Positions 1 through 5,782 of a DNA stretch of 5,782 nucleotides are shown in pieces (position 1 is the first letter of the stretch; each line of letters starts with the position of its first letter). Source of the DNA: Bacteroides sp. (lineage in GTDB: Bacteria; Bacteroidota; Bacteroidia; Bacteroidales; Bacteroidaceae); contig JAUMWZ010000106.1 in assembly GCA_030529405.1 (NCBI GenBank), positions 1 through 5,782 of the forward strand, in the 5' to 3' direction. The notes beneath the pieces were generated by a model that did no database searches, was not told the origin of the DNA, and saw only the letters and a list, made by a program, of their open reading frames with translations. A program made the position numbers and the translations under genes.

Positions 1-590
1 CTATAACTCTCTTAATGGCAATAGAGAGTTCTTTCATTCCCTTTCCTTCAGAAGTTATTGTACCTCCAGCAGCATACAAAGCAGCGGTAAGTCACGAGTT
101 GAATGTTGTTCTTGTTGTGGTATTTGCTACAATAGGTGCAGACATAGGGGCTTTAGTCAATTATTATCTTGCTAAGTGGCTTGGACGACCACTTGTATAT
201 CGCTTTGCCAATAGCAGAATAGGACATATCTGTTTGATTAACGTTGAGAAAGTTAAGAATGCAGAGGCTTATTTCGAAAAGCGTGGCGCTTTGTCAACAT
301 TTATAGGACGCTTAATACCAGCAGTACGTCAGTTGATTTCTATTCCAGCAGGACTCGCAAAGATGAAACTTACTACTTTCTTGCTATACACAACACTTGG
401 TGCAGGTATATGGAATATAATACTTGCCATAATGGGTTACAGTTTGTCTGCTGTTGTTAAGTCGGAAGAAGAACTGATGGCTAAGGTTACGGAATACAGT
501 AGAGAGCTTGGCTTTCTATTCCTATGTATAGGTATCTTCATTGTGTTGTTTATTGCATATAAAGCATTGAAGAAAAGAAAGACTGCTTAA
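1..590 (+). CDS. DedA/SNARE-associated family membrane protein, 5' end off the window
   Basis: Integral inner-membrane protein of the DedA family. Members studied elsewhere flip undecaprenyl phosphate or other lipids back across the membrane and support envelope integrity. The first in-frame ATG is at 15, but the frame is open to the left edge and the preceding codons read I-T-L-L, which fits a DedA N-terminal helix. The true start is therefore upstream and roughly 15-25 residues are missing. Counting from that ATG, the hallmark segment with E4, P9, P11 and E13 (ESSFIPFPSEV) is followed by a hydrophobic helix at about 31-53. The re-entrant motif GRLIPAVRQLISIPAG (98-113) carries R99, P102 and R105; the spacing of the two arginines matches the essential pair in E. 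coli YqjA. A C-terminal helix at about 166-184 ends in the basic tail KKRK. It is convergent with tpx and followed by a strong hairpin. The family is secure; the lipid substrate is inferred. Confidence 0.93.
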   Translation, partial: ITLLMAIESSFIPFPSEVIVPPAAYKAAVSHELNVVLVVVFATIGADIGALVNYYLAKWLGRPLVYRFANSRIGHICLINVEKVKNAEAYFEKRGALSTFIGRLIPAVRQLISIPAGLAKMKLTTFLLYTTLGAGIWNIILAIMGYSLSAVVKSEEELMAKVTEYSRELGFLFLCIGIFIVLFIAYKALKKRKTA

Positions 591-628
591 TATCAGTTTC
601 TGATTTTAGTTTCCATAATATAATTAAG

Positions 629-676
629 AAAGGCTATCAACTTTAGCATAAGCTAAAGTTGATAGCCTTTTGTTTT
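629..676. terminator. Bidirectional intrinsic terminator between the dedA-like gene and tpx
   Basis: A perfect 19-bp inverted repeat (629-647 paired with 652-670) encloses a 4-base loop (ATAA). On the plus strand it is followed by a T-rich run (TTTTGTTTT, about 668-676), 39 bases after the dedA-like stop. On the minus strand the stem is followed by TTCTTAATTA, so it can also end tpx transcription, which reaches it about 90 bases past the tpx stop. A long stem between two convergent genes is the classic setting for a shared terminator. Confidence 0.9.
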
Positions 677-758
677 ATCTTTTCTATTTGTGAATGATAA
701 GTTTTCCGACCGATTAAGTCATCAACTACTCACAAAAAGAATCATAACAAACAATTTC

Positions 759-1259
759 TTACTTTATAGCAGCAAGAGCTTTGTCATAGTTTGGTTCGTT
801 CACGATTTCTTCCACAAGTTCAGCGTGTGCCACCTTGCCATCTTTGCCAATAACTACAACTGCACGTGCAAGCAGTCCTGCCAAAGGACCGTCAGCCATA
901 CGAACTCCATAGCTTTCGTCAAAGTCAGAGAAACGGAAGTCAGACAGTGTAACTACATTTTCTATACCTTCTGCACCACAGAAACGTCCTTGTGCGAAAG
1001 GAAGGTCTTTAGAAATACAAAGCACTACTGTATCCTTTAGGCTAGCAGCAAGTTGGTTAAACTTACGTACTGATGCTGCACAAACACCTGTGTCAATACT
1101 TGGGAAGATGTTCAAAACTACATTCTTTCCGTTAAGTTCTTTTAGTGCGAATGTAGATAAGTCTGTTTTTACCAATTCAAAGTTAGGTGCCACTGCGCCC
1201 ACTTGTATAAATTCACCAATCAACTTAACTGGTGTACCCTTAAAATTTACTGTTGCCAT
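759..1259 (-). CDS. tpx: Thiol peroxidase (Tpx-type atypical 2-Cys peroxiredoxin)
   Basis: Thioredoxin-dependent peroxidase that reduces H2O2 and organic peroxides; in this family it acts in the periplasm or cytoplasm depending on species. No signal peptide is visible here, so a cytoplasmic location is inferred. The 166-residue length is normal. The peroxidatic cysteine C60 lies in PSIDTGVCAASVRKFN with T57, the resolving cysteine C94 lies in FCGAEG, and R132 completes the active site. All are offset by one from the E. coli Tpx positions C61, T58, C95 and R133. An additional C81 is present. The ATG at 1257-1259 gives the expected N-terminus (MATVNFKGTPV). No Shine-Dalgarno is obvious, as usual for Bacteroidota. 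It is separated from the upstream uup-like gene by 284 bases holding repeat array A, so it is probably transcribed from its own promoter, which I could not place confidently. It ends towards the shared hairpin at 629-670. Confidence 0.97.
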   Translation of the reverse strand: MATVNFKGTPVKLIGEFIQVGAVAPNFELVKTDLSTFALKELNGKNVVLNIFPSIDTGVCAASVRKFNQLAASLKDTVVLCISKDLPFAQGRFCGAEGIENVVTLSDFRFSDFDESYGVRMADGPLAGLLARAVVVIGKDGKVAHAELVEEIVNEPNYDKALAAIK

Positions 1260-1321
1260 AATTATATCTTTTCTTAATTAAGTTTCTATCACTATATAAC
1301 ACACAGAAAGCAAAATATGTT

Positions 1322-1343
1322 CAAACAATATAGTCTGCTTATT
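1322..1343. repeat. Possible stray degenerate copy of the 22-bp intergenic repeat
   Basis: The stretch beginning CAAACAATATAGTCTGCTT resembles units of array A and array B (compare the CAATCTGCTT and TAATCTGC parts at 1516-1525 and 4986-4993) but lacks about two bases of the TATATA core. It is not in phase with array A. It lies about 60-85 bases upstream of the tpx start, so it may be part of the tpx promoter region or a decayed outlier of the array. Confidence 0.35.
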
Positions 1344-1438
1344 CAATACACCTGCAATACTTCACACGTCATGAACAAATACAAGCCATAAAAATCGACG
1401 TATCACACCTTAAAGCTAGACTAATAGAACCTCTAGAA

Positions 1439-1538
1439 CAAACCTTATACAGTTTAGGAACAAACCATATATAATTTACTTCCAATTTATATATAGTTTA
1501 CTTTCAAATCATATACAATCTGCTTTTACAGCCTATAT
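1439..1538. repeat. Array A: tandem 22-bp units with a palindromic AT core
   Basis: Five successive units start at 1439, 1461, 1483, 1505 and 1527, exactly 22 bases apart. By hand, adjacent units among the first four agree at about 15-17 of 22 positions; the fifth keeps little beyond the TATAT core. A unit is roughly CAAACCATATATAGTTT plus a 5-base tail near ACTTT. The centre approaches the 16-bp palindrome AAACTATATATAGTTT. The array lies in the gap between the uup-like stop (1544-1546) and tpx, starting right at the uup-like 3' end. No intrinsic hairpin terminator is visible after uup. The rest of the gap (1260-1438) is AT-rich and shows only a possible degenerate copy near 1322. The function is unknown: a phased binding array, a weak termination region or a decaying repeat family are all possible. 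Confidence 0.78.
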
Positions 1539-1543
1539 GCTCC

Positions 1544-3415
1544 CTACCCTTCGTTTATTTCGCTTAGCTCCAACCAGCGCATGGTTTTTTCTTCTATCAA
1601 ACCATCTACCTTTGGAAGCTCTTTAGAAATCTCTGTTATTTCCTCTACACTTATCTCTCCACCGCACAACTTTTCTTGCATCTCTTTTTGTTTCTTTTCA
1701 AGTTCAGCAATATCTTTTTCAAGCTGTTCCAACTCGTGTTTTTCCTTAAACGATAGTTTTCTTTTCTCGTTAAGTCTTACTTTTTCAGTCTTATTCTCAT
1801 TAGCTTTTTGCTTACTTTTTTCTTCCTGCTCGTTCGTTTCTTTCCACTCTCTACATTGAGTGTAGTTGCCAGGGAAGTCTTTTATTTCTGCATTTCCTTT
1901 GAAAACTAACACATGGTCCACCACCTTATCCATAAAATAACGGTCGTGCGATACTACAATTACACACCCGTTAAATGATTTCAGATAGTCCTCCAATATA
2001 TTCAAAGTCATTATATCTAAATCGTTTGTAGGCTCGTCAAGCACCAAGAAGTTAGGATTTCTCATCAACACAGTACACAAGTAAAGCCTTCTTCGCTCTC
2101 CCCCACTAAGTTTTGCAACATAATTGTGTTGCTTTTCTGGCGAAAACAAGAAGTGTTGCAGGAACTGCGATGCAGTAAGTTTCTTTCCGTTGCCTAGTTC
2201 TATCACCTCCGAAATATCTTTTACAACGTCAATCACTTTGGCGTCTTCCTTAAAGCTAAGTCCTTTTTGCGAGTAATATCCAAACTTTACTGTTTCACCT
2301 ATTTCTATTTTACCTCTGTCGGGGGCTATTTCTTGCAGTATAATCTTCAAGAAAGTAGATTTGCCAGTACCATTACCACCGATTATACCCATCTTTTCGT
2401 GGCGAGCAAATATGTAAGAGAAATCTTCAAGTATCTTTTTCTCTCCAAACGATTTATAAAGACCCTCAGCCTCAAATATTTTATTGCCGATATATGATGC
2501 TTTTACCTCTATCTTTACATTACTTTGGTCAATGCGTTGTTTGGCTGTTTTCTCAATCTCATAAAAGGCATCTTCTCTGTATTTAGCCTTATGTCCGCGC
2601 GCTTGTGGCATACGCCTCATCCATTCAAGCTCCGTTCTGTACAAGTTGTTTGCACGTTCTATCTCGGCTGTTTTAGCTTCAATTCGCTCTTGTCTTTTCT
2701 CTAAATAGTAGCTGTAATTACCCTTATAAGAATACAACTGTCTGTTATCTATCTCTATAATCTCGCTACACACCCTGTCAAGAAAGTATCTGTCGTGTGT
2801 AACCATTAGTAGAGTTACGTTTGCACGAGCAAGAAACTGTTCCAACCACTCCGTCATTTCAAGGTCTAAGTGGTTAGTAGGTTCATCAAGTATCAGAACA
2901 TCGGGCTCGTTAATCAATACGTTTGCAAGTGCAATTCTTTTTAATTCTCCGCCCGAAAGATACTTAATCTGCTTGTCAAATGTATTGATATTAAGTTTAG
3001 ACAATATTTGCTTTGCACGTTGTTCATAGTCCCATGCTTTGGCATTGTCCATTCGTTCTATCAGAACATCTATATTGGGTGTGTTTGGAGTGTTAAGACA
3101 TTGCTCATACTCCTTTATTATCTGTGCCGTCTCTCCACTATTATAAAAACACGCTTCAAGCACTGTTATCTCAGCAGGATAGTTTGGTTCTTGTTCAAGA
3201 TAACCTACTCTGATGTCTTTTTTAAGCACAATATTACCGCTATCGTAGCCTTCTTGTCCAGAAAGTATTCTTAGCAGTGTGGTCTTTCCAGTACCGTTTT
3301 GCGCAATAAGTCCTAATCTTTGTCCCTCGGCAATAGTCATCGACACTCCATCTAATAATACAAGGCTACCGAAAGACTTAGTTAAGTTCTCTATCTGTAT
3401 GTATGGTATAGACAT
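1544..3415 (-). CDS. uup: ABC-F family ATPase, Uup-type, with C-terminal coiled coil
   Basis: Soluble ABC-F protein with two ATP-binding domains and no membrane segments. Relatives act on the ribosome E site; Uup has also been linked to DNA transactions and precise transposon excision. Domain 1 has a Walker A variant AQNGTGKT (38-45, first Gly replaced by Ala), signature LSGGE (153-157), Walker B ending in D177-E178, and H207. A helical linker at about 240-295 contains the typical EWMRRMPQARGHKAK stretch. Domain 2 has Walker A GGNGTGKS (346-353), LSGGE (436-440), D460-E461 and H490. Residues about 525-620 are highly charged and predicted coiled coil (KLSFKEKHELEQLEKD), which is the Uup hallmark and excludes the shorter ABC-F types. 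Both catalytic glutamates are present, so both sites look active. The 623-residue length fits. It starts 9 bases after the DUF gene stop, so it is the last gene of the pncA operon. An antibiotic-resistance ABC-F is less likely given the coiled-coil tail. Confidence 0.93.
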   Translation of the reverse strand: MSIPYIQIENLTKSFGSLVLLDGVSMTIAEGQRLGLIAQNGTGKTTLLRILSGQEGYDSGNIVLKKDIRVGYLEQEPNYPAEITVLEACFYNSGETAQIIKEYEQCLNTPNTPNIDVLIERMDNAKAWDYEQRAKQILSKLNINTFDKQIKYLSGGELKRIALANVLINEPDVLILDEPTNHLDLEMTEWLEQFLARANVTLLMVTHDRYFLDRVCSEIIEIDNRQLYSYKGNYSYYLEKRQERIEAKTAEIERANNLYRTELEWMRRMPQARGHKAKYREDAFYEIEKTAKQRIDQSNVKIEVKASYIGNKIFEAEGLYKSFGEKKILEDFSYIFARHEKMGIIGGNGTGKSTFLKIILQEIAPDRGKIEIGETVKFGYYSQKGLSFKEDAKVIDVVKDISEVIELGNGKKLTASQFLQHFLFSPEKQHNYVAKLSGGERRRLYLCTVLMRNPNFLVLDEPTNDLDIMTLNILEDYLKSFNGCVIVVSHDRYFMDKVVDHVLVFKGNAEIKDFPGNYTQCREWKETNEQEEKSKQKANENKTEKVRLNEKRKLSFKEKHELEQLEKDIAELEKKQKEMQEKLCGGEISVEEITEISKELPKVDGLIEEKTMRWLELSEINEG

Positions 3416-3424
3416 TATCTGTTA

Positions 3425-4240
3425 TTATTCTTTTTCTGTTAGTGCTTTAGTATATTCTTCTTCCAAGTTTACTGACAGTCCATTCTTTATTTTGCTCCAT
3501 GCCAATTTCATAGGGTCAATCATCTTACCGTTATACATCAGCACCGCATCTTCTCTATTTCCGTCTATCAAAGTATGCCACTCTGCACCTTCAACTTCGT
3601 TTGTTATAATCACACACAAAGCTATTCCTACTGCAATCCATTCATCTCTTTTCTTCTTGCCTATATCTCCACTGTCGGCAAACTGTTGCAGAATAGCAAT
3701 ATCTTTCTCTTCTCCGTCAAACGAAACAGCATATTTTTTCTTCACAGACGATACTACCCATTCATAACAATCGTTTATAAAATCTATTTCGTTTAATCTT
3801 ATGTTTATCAGTTCCGGAGCATATTTCACTCCGTCTTGACGTATAATTATGCTCTTTATTATGTCTTCTGCCACCTTTGTTGTAGCATCTTTGTATGTAG
3901 TGAAAGAACATTCAAACGCCATACAGTCCTCTCCCACAAGGTAATTGTGCGACACATATTTCACATTATCTTCTTCAAACTCGTGAGGGGTATATATAGC
4001 TTTCTTGCCACCTATGCTTATTGTCTGTGCTTTCTTATCGTGTTTAAGTTCTTCTCTTATCACACTTTCGCCATAGTTCTTCTCTCCTCTGTATGCCGAT
4101 ATACGAAAGTTGCCGTCCCAAACGCCTGCATTGTAAAACAAGAACGTGCTTTGTTCGTCTGCAAATTCAGACCATGCAGCAGGATATTCAAATGAAAACC
4201 ACGCATTAGGCGATATGAATTTCTTTGTCTTGCTACTCAT
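3425..4240 (-). CDS. Uncharacterised protein resembling DUF3805 + DUF3806 (Bacteroidales)
   Basis: Function unknown. The 271-residue product has no signal peptide or membrane helix, so it is probably cytosolic. The N-terminal part (about 8-135) opens with FISPNAWFSFEYPAAW and alternates beta-strand-like stretches with aromatic residues (LFYNAG, NFRISAYRG), recalling DUF3805. The C-terminal part (about 145-265) has DEWIAVGIALCVIITN, AEWHTLIDG and DPMKLAW, recalling DUF3806, which is typically found with it. These domain names are from memory of the family pattern and were not checked by search. It starts 2 bases after the pncA stop and ends 9 bases before the uup-like start, so the three genes are almost certainly co-transcribed and probably translationally linked. 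The context does not reveal a role in NAD salvage. The ATG at 4238-4240 is the first start available after the pncA stop and gives a sensible N-terminus. Confidence 0.87.
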   Translation of the reverse strand: MSSKTKKFISPNAWFSFEYPAAWSEFADEQSTFLFYNAGVWDGNFRISAYRGEKNYGESVIREELKHDKKAQTISIGGKKAIYTPHEFEEDNVKYVSHNYLVGEDCMAFECSFTTYKDATTKVAEDIIKSIIIRQDGVKYAPELINIRLNEIDFINDCYEWVVSSVKKKYAVSFDGEEKDIAILQQFADSGDIGKKKRDEWIAVGIALCVIITNEVEGAEWHTLIDGNREDAVLMYNGKMIDPMKLAWSKIKNGLSVNLEEEYTKALTEKE

Positions 4241-4242
4241 TA

Positions 4243-4791
4243 TTATATCTTCTGTATTAGCTTTGTTTCCTTTATAAAATCTTCAATTATGTGGTCGCCC
4301 TTGATAGATGCCACTCCGTCAGAATACAGTTTCATCTTGCTCCATAGAGGTTTCATATTTTTTATGCTCTCCATTACGCAAAAATCTCCTGCCACTCCGC
4401 ACACAATCACTTCATCAAACCCCTCTAAAATCTTCAGCGGTTCTTTGTTAGCTTCTTTCACAGCAAAGGCACCATATTCTTCTTTGTCTTGTTCTTGCCC
4501 TTTAAGCACCAAGTTATATGGCGTTCTTGACTTCTGACATGCTATAATAAGTTCGTCTACAATATCTGCACCCTCCGTTCCACCTACACAGTGTACGGGC
4601 CACGTGCCGAACGAACAGTGATTTTCAGGGTGATAGTCTGCCGTAAATACCACCTTACTGACTGCCTTGTCGTTTATCAACTTGGCAACATTTGCTACAG
4701 CCTCCACCGCTCCAGGAACAAACAAAGCCCCGTCAGGTCTGCAAAAATCATTTTGCATATCTACAACAACAAGCACTTTTTTATTATTCAT
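4243..4791 (-). CDS. pncA: Nicotinamidase / cysteine hydrolase (isochorismatase fold)
   Basis: Hydrolyses nicotinamide to nicotinate and ammonia for NAD salvage through the Preiss-Handler route; cytosolic. Counting from the chosen start (182 residues), the catalytic triad is D11 in VVVDMQNDF, K97 in VLKG and C138 in GVAGDFCV. The metal ligands are D52, H54, H58 and H67 in the TADYHPENHCSF and WPVHC segments. These match the triad and metal site of M. tuberculosis PncA (D8, K96, C138; D49, H51, H57, H71). The open frame runs on to 4911, but I chose the internal ATG at 4789-4791. It gives the normal family N-terminus (MNNKKVLVVVD), and the 40 extra residues would be untypical and would cover the likely promoter. 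It is first in the operon, 2 bases ahead of the DUF gene. A generic isochorismatase-like hydrolase is the main alternative, but the full nicotinamidase metal site favours PncA. Confidence 0.94.
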   Translation of the reverse strand: MNNKKVLVVVDMQNDFCRPDGALFVPGAVEAVANVAKLINDKAVSKVVFTADYHPENHCSFGTWPVHCVGGTEGADIVDELIIACQKSRTPYNLVLKGQEQDKEEYGAFAVKEANKEPLKILEGFDEVIVCGVAGDFCVMESIKNMKPLWSKMKLYSDGVASIKGDHIIEDFIKETKLIQKI

Positions 4792-4827
4792 AACGTAGAA
4801 AGATTTACTTTTTCTGTGAATATACTG

Positions 4828-4835
4828 CAAAGATA
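4828..4835 (-). promoter_or_regulatory. Likely -7 promoter element of the pncA operon (Bacteroidota type)
   Basis: Read on the minus strand this is TATCTTTG followed by C, a full match to the Bacteroidota -7 consensus TAnnTTTG. It lies 36 bases upstream of the chosen pncA ATG, giving an inferred leader of about 30 bases. The -33 element is weak: only TTAG-like bases occur about 20 bases upstream, and a TTTG at 4863-4866 is further away than usual. Another -7 match (minus-strand TATGTTTG, 4993-5000) lies inside array B and is an alternative or additional promoter. Confidence 0.5.
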
Positions 4836-4908
4836 TGAGTTTAAGAAATAACATACTAACGGCAAACGATAAACTCACTCGTTTTTTCGACTGAATAACA
4901 CGGCAATG

Positions 4909-5040
4909 CAAACCATATACAGTAAAGAAATAAACTATATACAGTTATCAAGTCAGCTATATATAGTCAATTTGCAAACCATATATAATCTGCAAACATA
5001 GCCTCATATAAAAACAAACGAACTATAGTAAACAGGAAAA
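4909..5040. repeat. Array B: tandem 22-bp units with a palindromic AT core
   Basis: Six units start at 4909, 4931, 4953, 4975, 4997 and 5019, exactly 22 bases apart. The clearest four are at 4909-4996; the first two agree at 16 of 22 positions. Weaker matches keep the same phase at 4887, 5041 (begins CAAAGATTGAACACC) and 5063 (contains AATCAT), so the array may fill 4887-5084 up to the vanY-like stop. The unit is the same as in array A: 15 bases (CAAACCATATATAAT) are identical at 4975-4989 and 1461-1475. The unit at 4953 carries the perfect palindrome CTATATATAG (4957-4966). It lies upstream of the likely pncA promoter and downstream of vanY, with no hairpin terminator visible after vanY. The remaining sequence in 4792-4908 holds the leader and promoter of pncA. 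Confidence 0.82.
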
Positions 5041-5084
5041 CAAAGATTGAACACCCTTTGCTGTAATCATGCTATGCCACGAGA

Positions 5085-5762
5085 CTAGTCTATATAGTCT
5101 CCACCCTCAACACCAAAATATTCTTCTAGCGTTAGTCCAGACTTATAAATCTTTTCAGCCTCATCTCCCACATAGCGTATATGCCAAGGCTCATACATAT
5201 ATCCAGTAATATGTTCCTTCCCTTGCATATATCTCAACACAAATCCATACTTATGACAGTTTGAGTGCATCCATTTCACAGCCAAAGAATCTGACTCTTG
5301 CTTGCCAAGCATCTTCTTCGAAGTGCTTTTTATATCAAATGCAAGCCCTAATTGATGTTCACTGTGTCCGGGACGTGCGCTGAATCTGTCTGACGCCTCT
5401 TGTCCTCTTTCTTTCACATAATTGGTATATAGCAAGTTCTGAAACTCGTATGAGCGATAGCCTGTGTATGTACTCCACACGTCAAACCCCATACTTTGCA
5501 TATCTTTTATCATCTTCTTGACTTGCTTGTCAGCTGTTTTGTTCACTCCGGGGCGATAGCTTTGCTTAACATAATGCTTCTTATTGACAATGGCATGAAT
5601 ACCCTTTGAAAGGTCGGCAGGCTCAGCTTTCGTCAGTTTCTTAGTTAATGGTCTTGTGATAGATATATTCGTTCCGCCAACCTCAACATTTGTTTGTGGC
5701 GCAACAGTATATACCATTCCGAACAACAAAAACATATTCATCAGTAAAACTTCCATAATCAC
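5085..5762 (-). CDS. D-alanyl-D-alanine carboxypeptidase, VanY/M15 family, start uncertain
   Basis: Zinc peptidase that trims the terminal D-Ala from peptidoglycan peptides, expected outside the cytoplasmic membrane. Numbering from a GTG at 5760-5762, the M15 motif SEHQLGLAFD (134-143) supplies zinc ligands H136 and D143. EPWHIRYVG (191-199) supplies catalytic E191 and ligand H194. The conserved R103 lies in TGYRSYEFQ. The N-terminus (about 1-22, with LLMNMFLLFGMVYTVA) is hydrophobic and looks like a signal peptide or anchor, but has no strongly basic start within the window and no lipobox cysteine. The frame stays open from 5763 to the right edge, so the true start may be an ATG beyond the window; ATG at 5754-5756 is another option. 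The C-terminus ends in the acidic GGDYID. Dipeptidase (VanX-type) activity is less likely given the motif set. The next gene downstream is pncA, across array B. Confidence 0.93.
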   Translation of the reverse strand: MIMEVLLMNMFLLFGMVYTVAPQTNVEVGGTNISITRPLTKKLTKAEPADLSKGIHAIVNKKHYVKQSYRPGVNKTADKQVKKMIKDMQSMGFDVWSTYTGYRSYEFQNLLYTNYVKERGQEASDRFSARPGHSEHQLGLAFDIKSTSKKMLGKQESDSLAVKWMHSNCHKYGFVLRYMQGKEHITGYMYEPWHIRYVGDEAEKIYKSGLTLEEYFGVEGGDYID

Positions 5763-5782
5763 AACTTTTTCAGTTATACAAA

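Noticed and set aside
690..1040. Plus-strand open frame of 116 codons over the tpx 3' half
   Set aside because: It is antisense to a clear thiol peroxidase and its composition is that of a shadow frame.
1311..1332. A promoter for tpx (minus-strand ATATTTTG or ATTGTTTG)
   Set aside because: Both lack the TA of the TAnnTTTG consensus and have no -33 element at the usual distance, so I did not annotate either.
1439..1538. CRISPR array
   Set aside because: The period is only 22 bp, with no separate conserved repeat and unique spacer of 30 or more bases, and there are no cas genes nearby.
1544..3415. A degenerate, inactive first ATPase site in the ABC-F protein (Ala for the first Gly of Walker A)
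   Set aside because: The GKT, signature, Walker B glutamate and H-loop are all intact, and this substitution occurs in otherwise normal members of the family.
3279..3767. Plus-strand open frame of 162 codons
   Set aside because: It lies antisense across the end of the DUF gene and the start of the uup-like gene, is rich in Ser and Phe as expected of a shadow frame, and matches no family I know.
4792..4911. A 40-residue N-terminal extension of PncA starting at the ATG at 4911
   Set aside because: The extension has no resemblance to the family N-terminus, overlaps the best promoter element and the first unit of array B, and the internal ATG at 4791 gives the standard start.
5085..5762. Vancomycin-resistance role for the VanY-like gene
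   Set aside because: No vanH, vanA, vanX or two-component genes are present, and housekeeping M15 carboxypeptidases are common in Bacteroidota.

Overview
The window comes from a low-GC bacterium of the Bacteroidota, most likely a Prevotella or close relative. The evidence is protein content (a DUF3805/DUF3806-type protein, a Bacteroidales-style ABC-F protein), the absence of strong Shine-Dalgarno sequences, and a good TAnnTTTG-type -7 promoter element upstream of the nicotinamidase gene. The genus is inferred from general resemblance and has not been tested.

Layout, left to right. Positions 1-590 (+) hold the 3' part of a DedA-family membrane protein gene; its start lies off the left edge. 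It converges with a thiol peroxidase gene (tpx, minus strand, 759-1259). A long, perfect hairpin (629-670) that can end transcription both ways lies between them. Positions 1260-1543 contain no gene but hold a tandem array of 22-bp units (array A). A tight minus-strand operon of three genes follows, transcribed right to left: nicotinamidase pncA (4791-4243), a DUF3805/3806-type protein (4240-3425) and a Uup-type ABC-F ATPase (3415-1544), with gaps of 2 and 9 bases. Positions 4792-5084 hold the pncA promoter region and a second array of the same 22-bp unit (array B). The right end is a minus-strand VanY/M15-type D-Ala-D-Ala carboxypeptidase gene whose start is uncertain because its frame is open to the window edge.

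The genes are ordinary housekeeping functions: lipid-carrier recycling (DedA), peroxide defence (Tpx), NAD salvage (PncA), translation or DNA-related ABC-F activity, and peptidoglycan trimming (VanY).

The unusual signal is intergenic. Two arrays of a 22-bp unit with a palindromic core close to AAACTATATATAGTTT bracket the pncA-DUF-uup operon. Each begins right after the stop codon of a minus-strand gene and lies upstream of the next minus-strand gene. The exact 22-bp phase (about two helical turns) and the shared core suggest a phased protein-binding array or a repeat family with a termination or insulation role. I do not recognise it as a described element.
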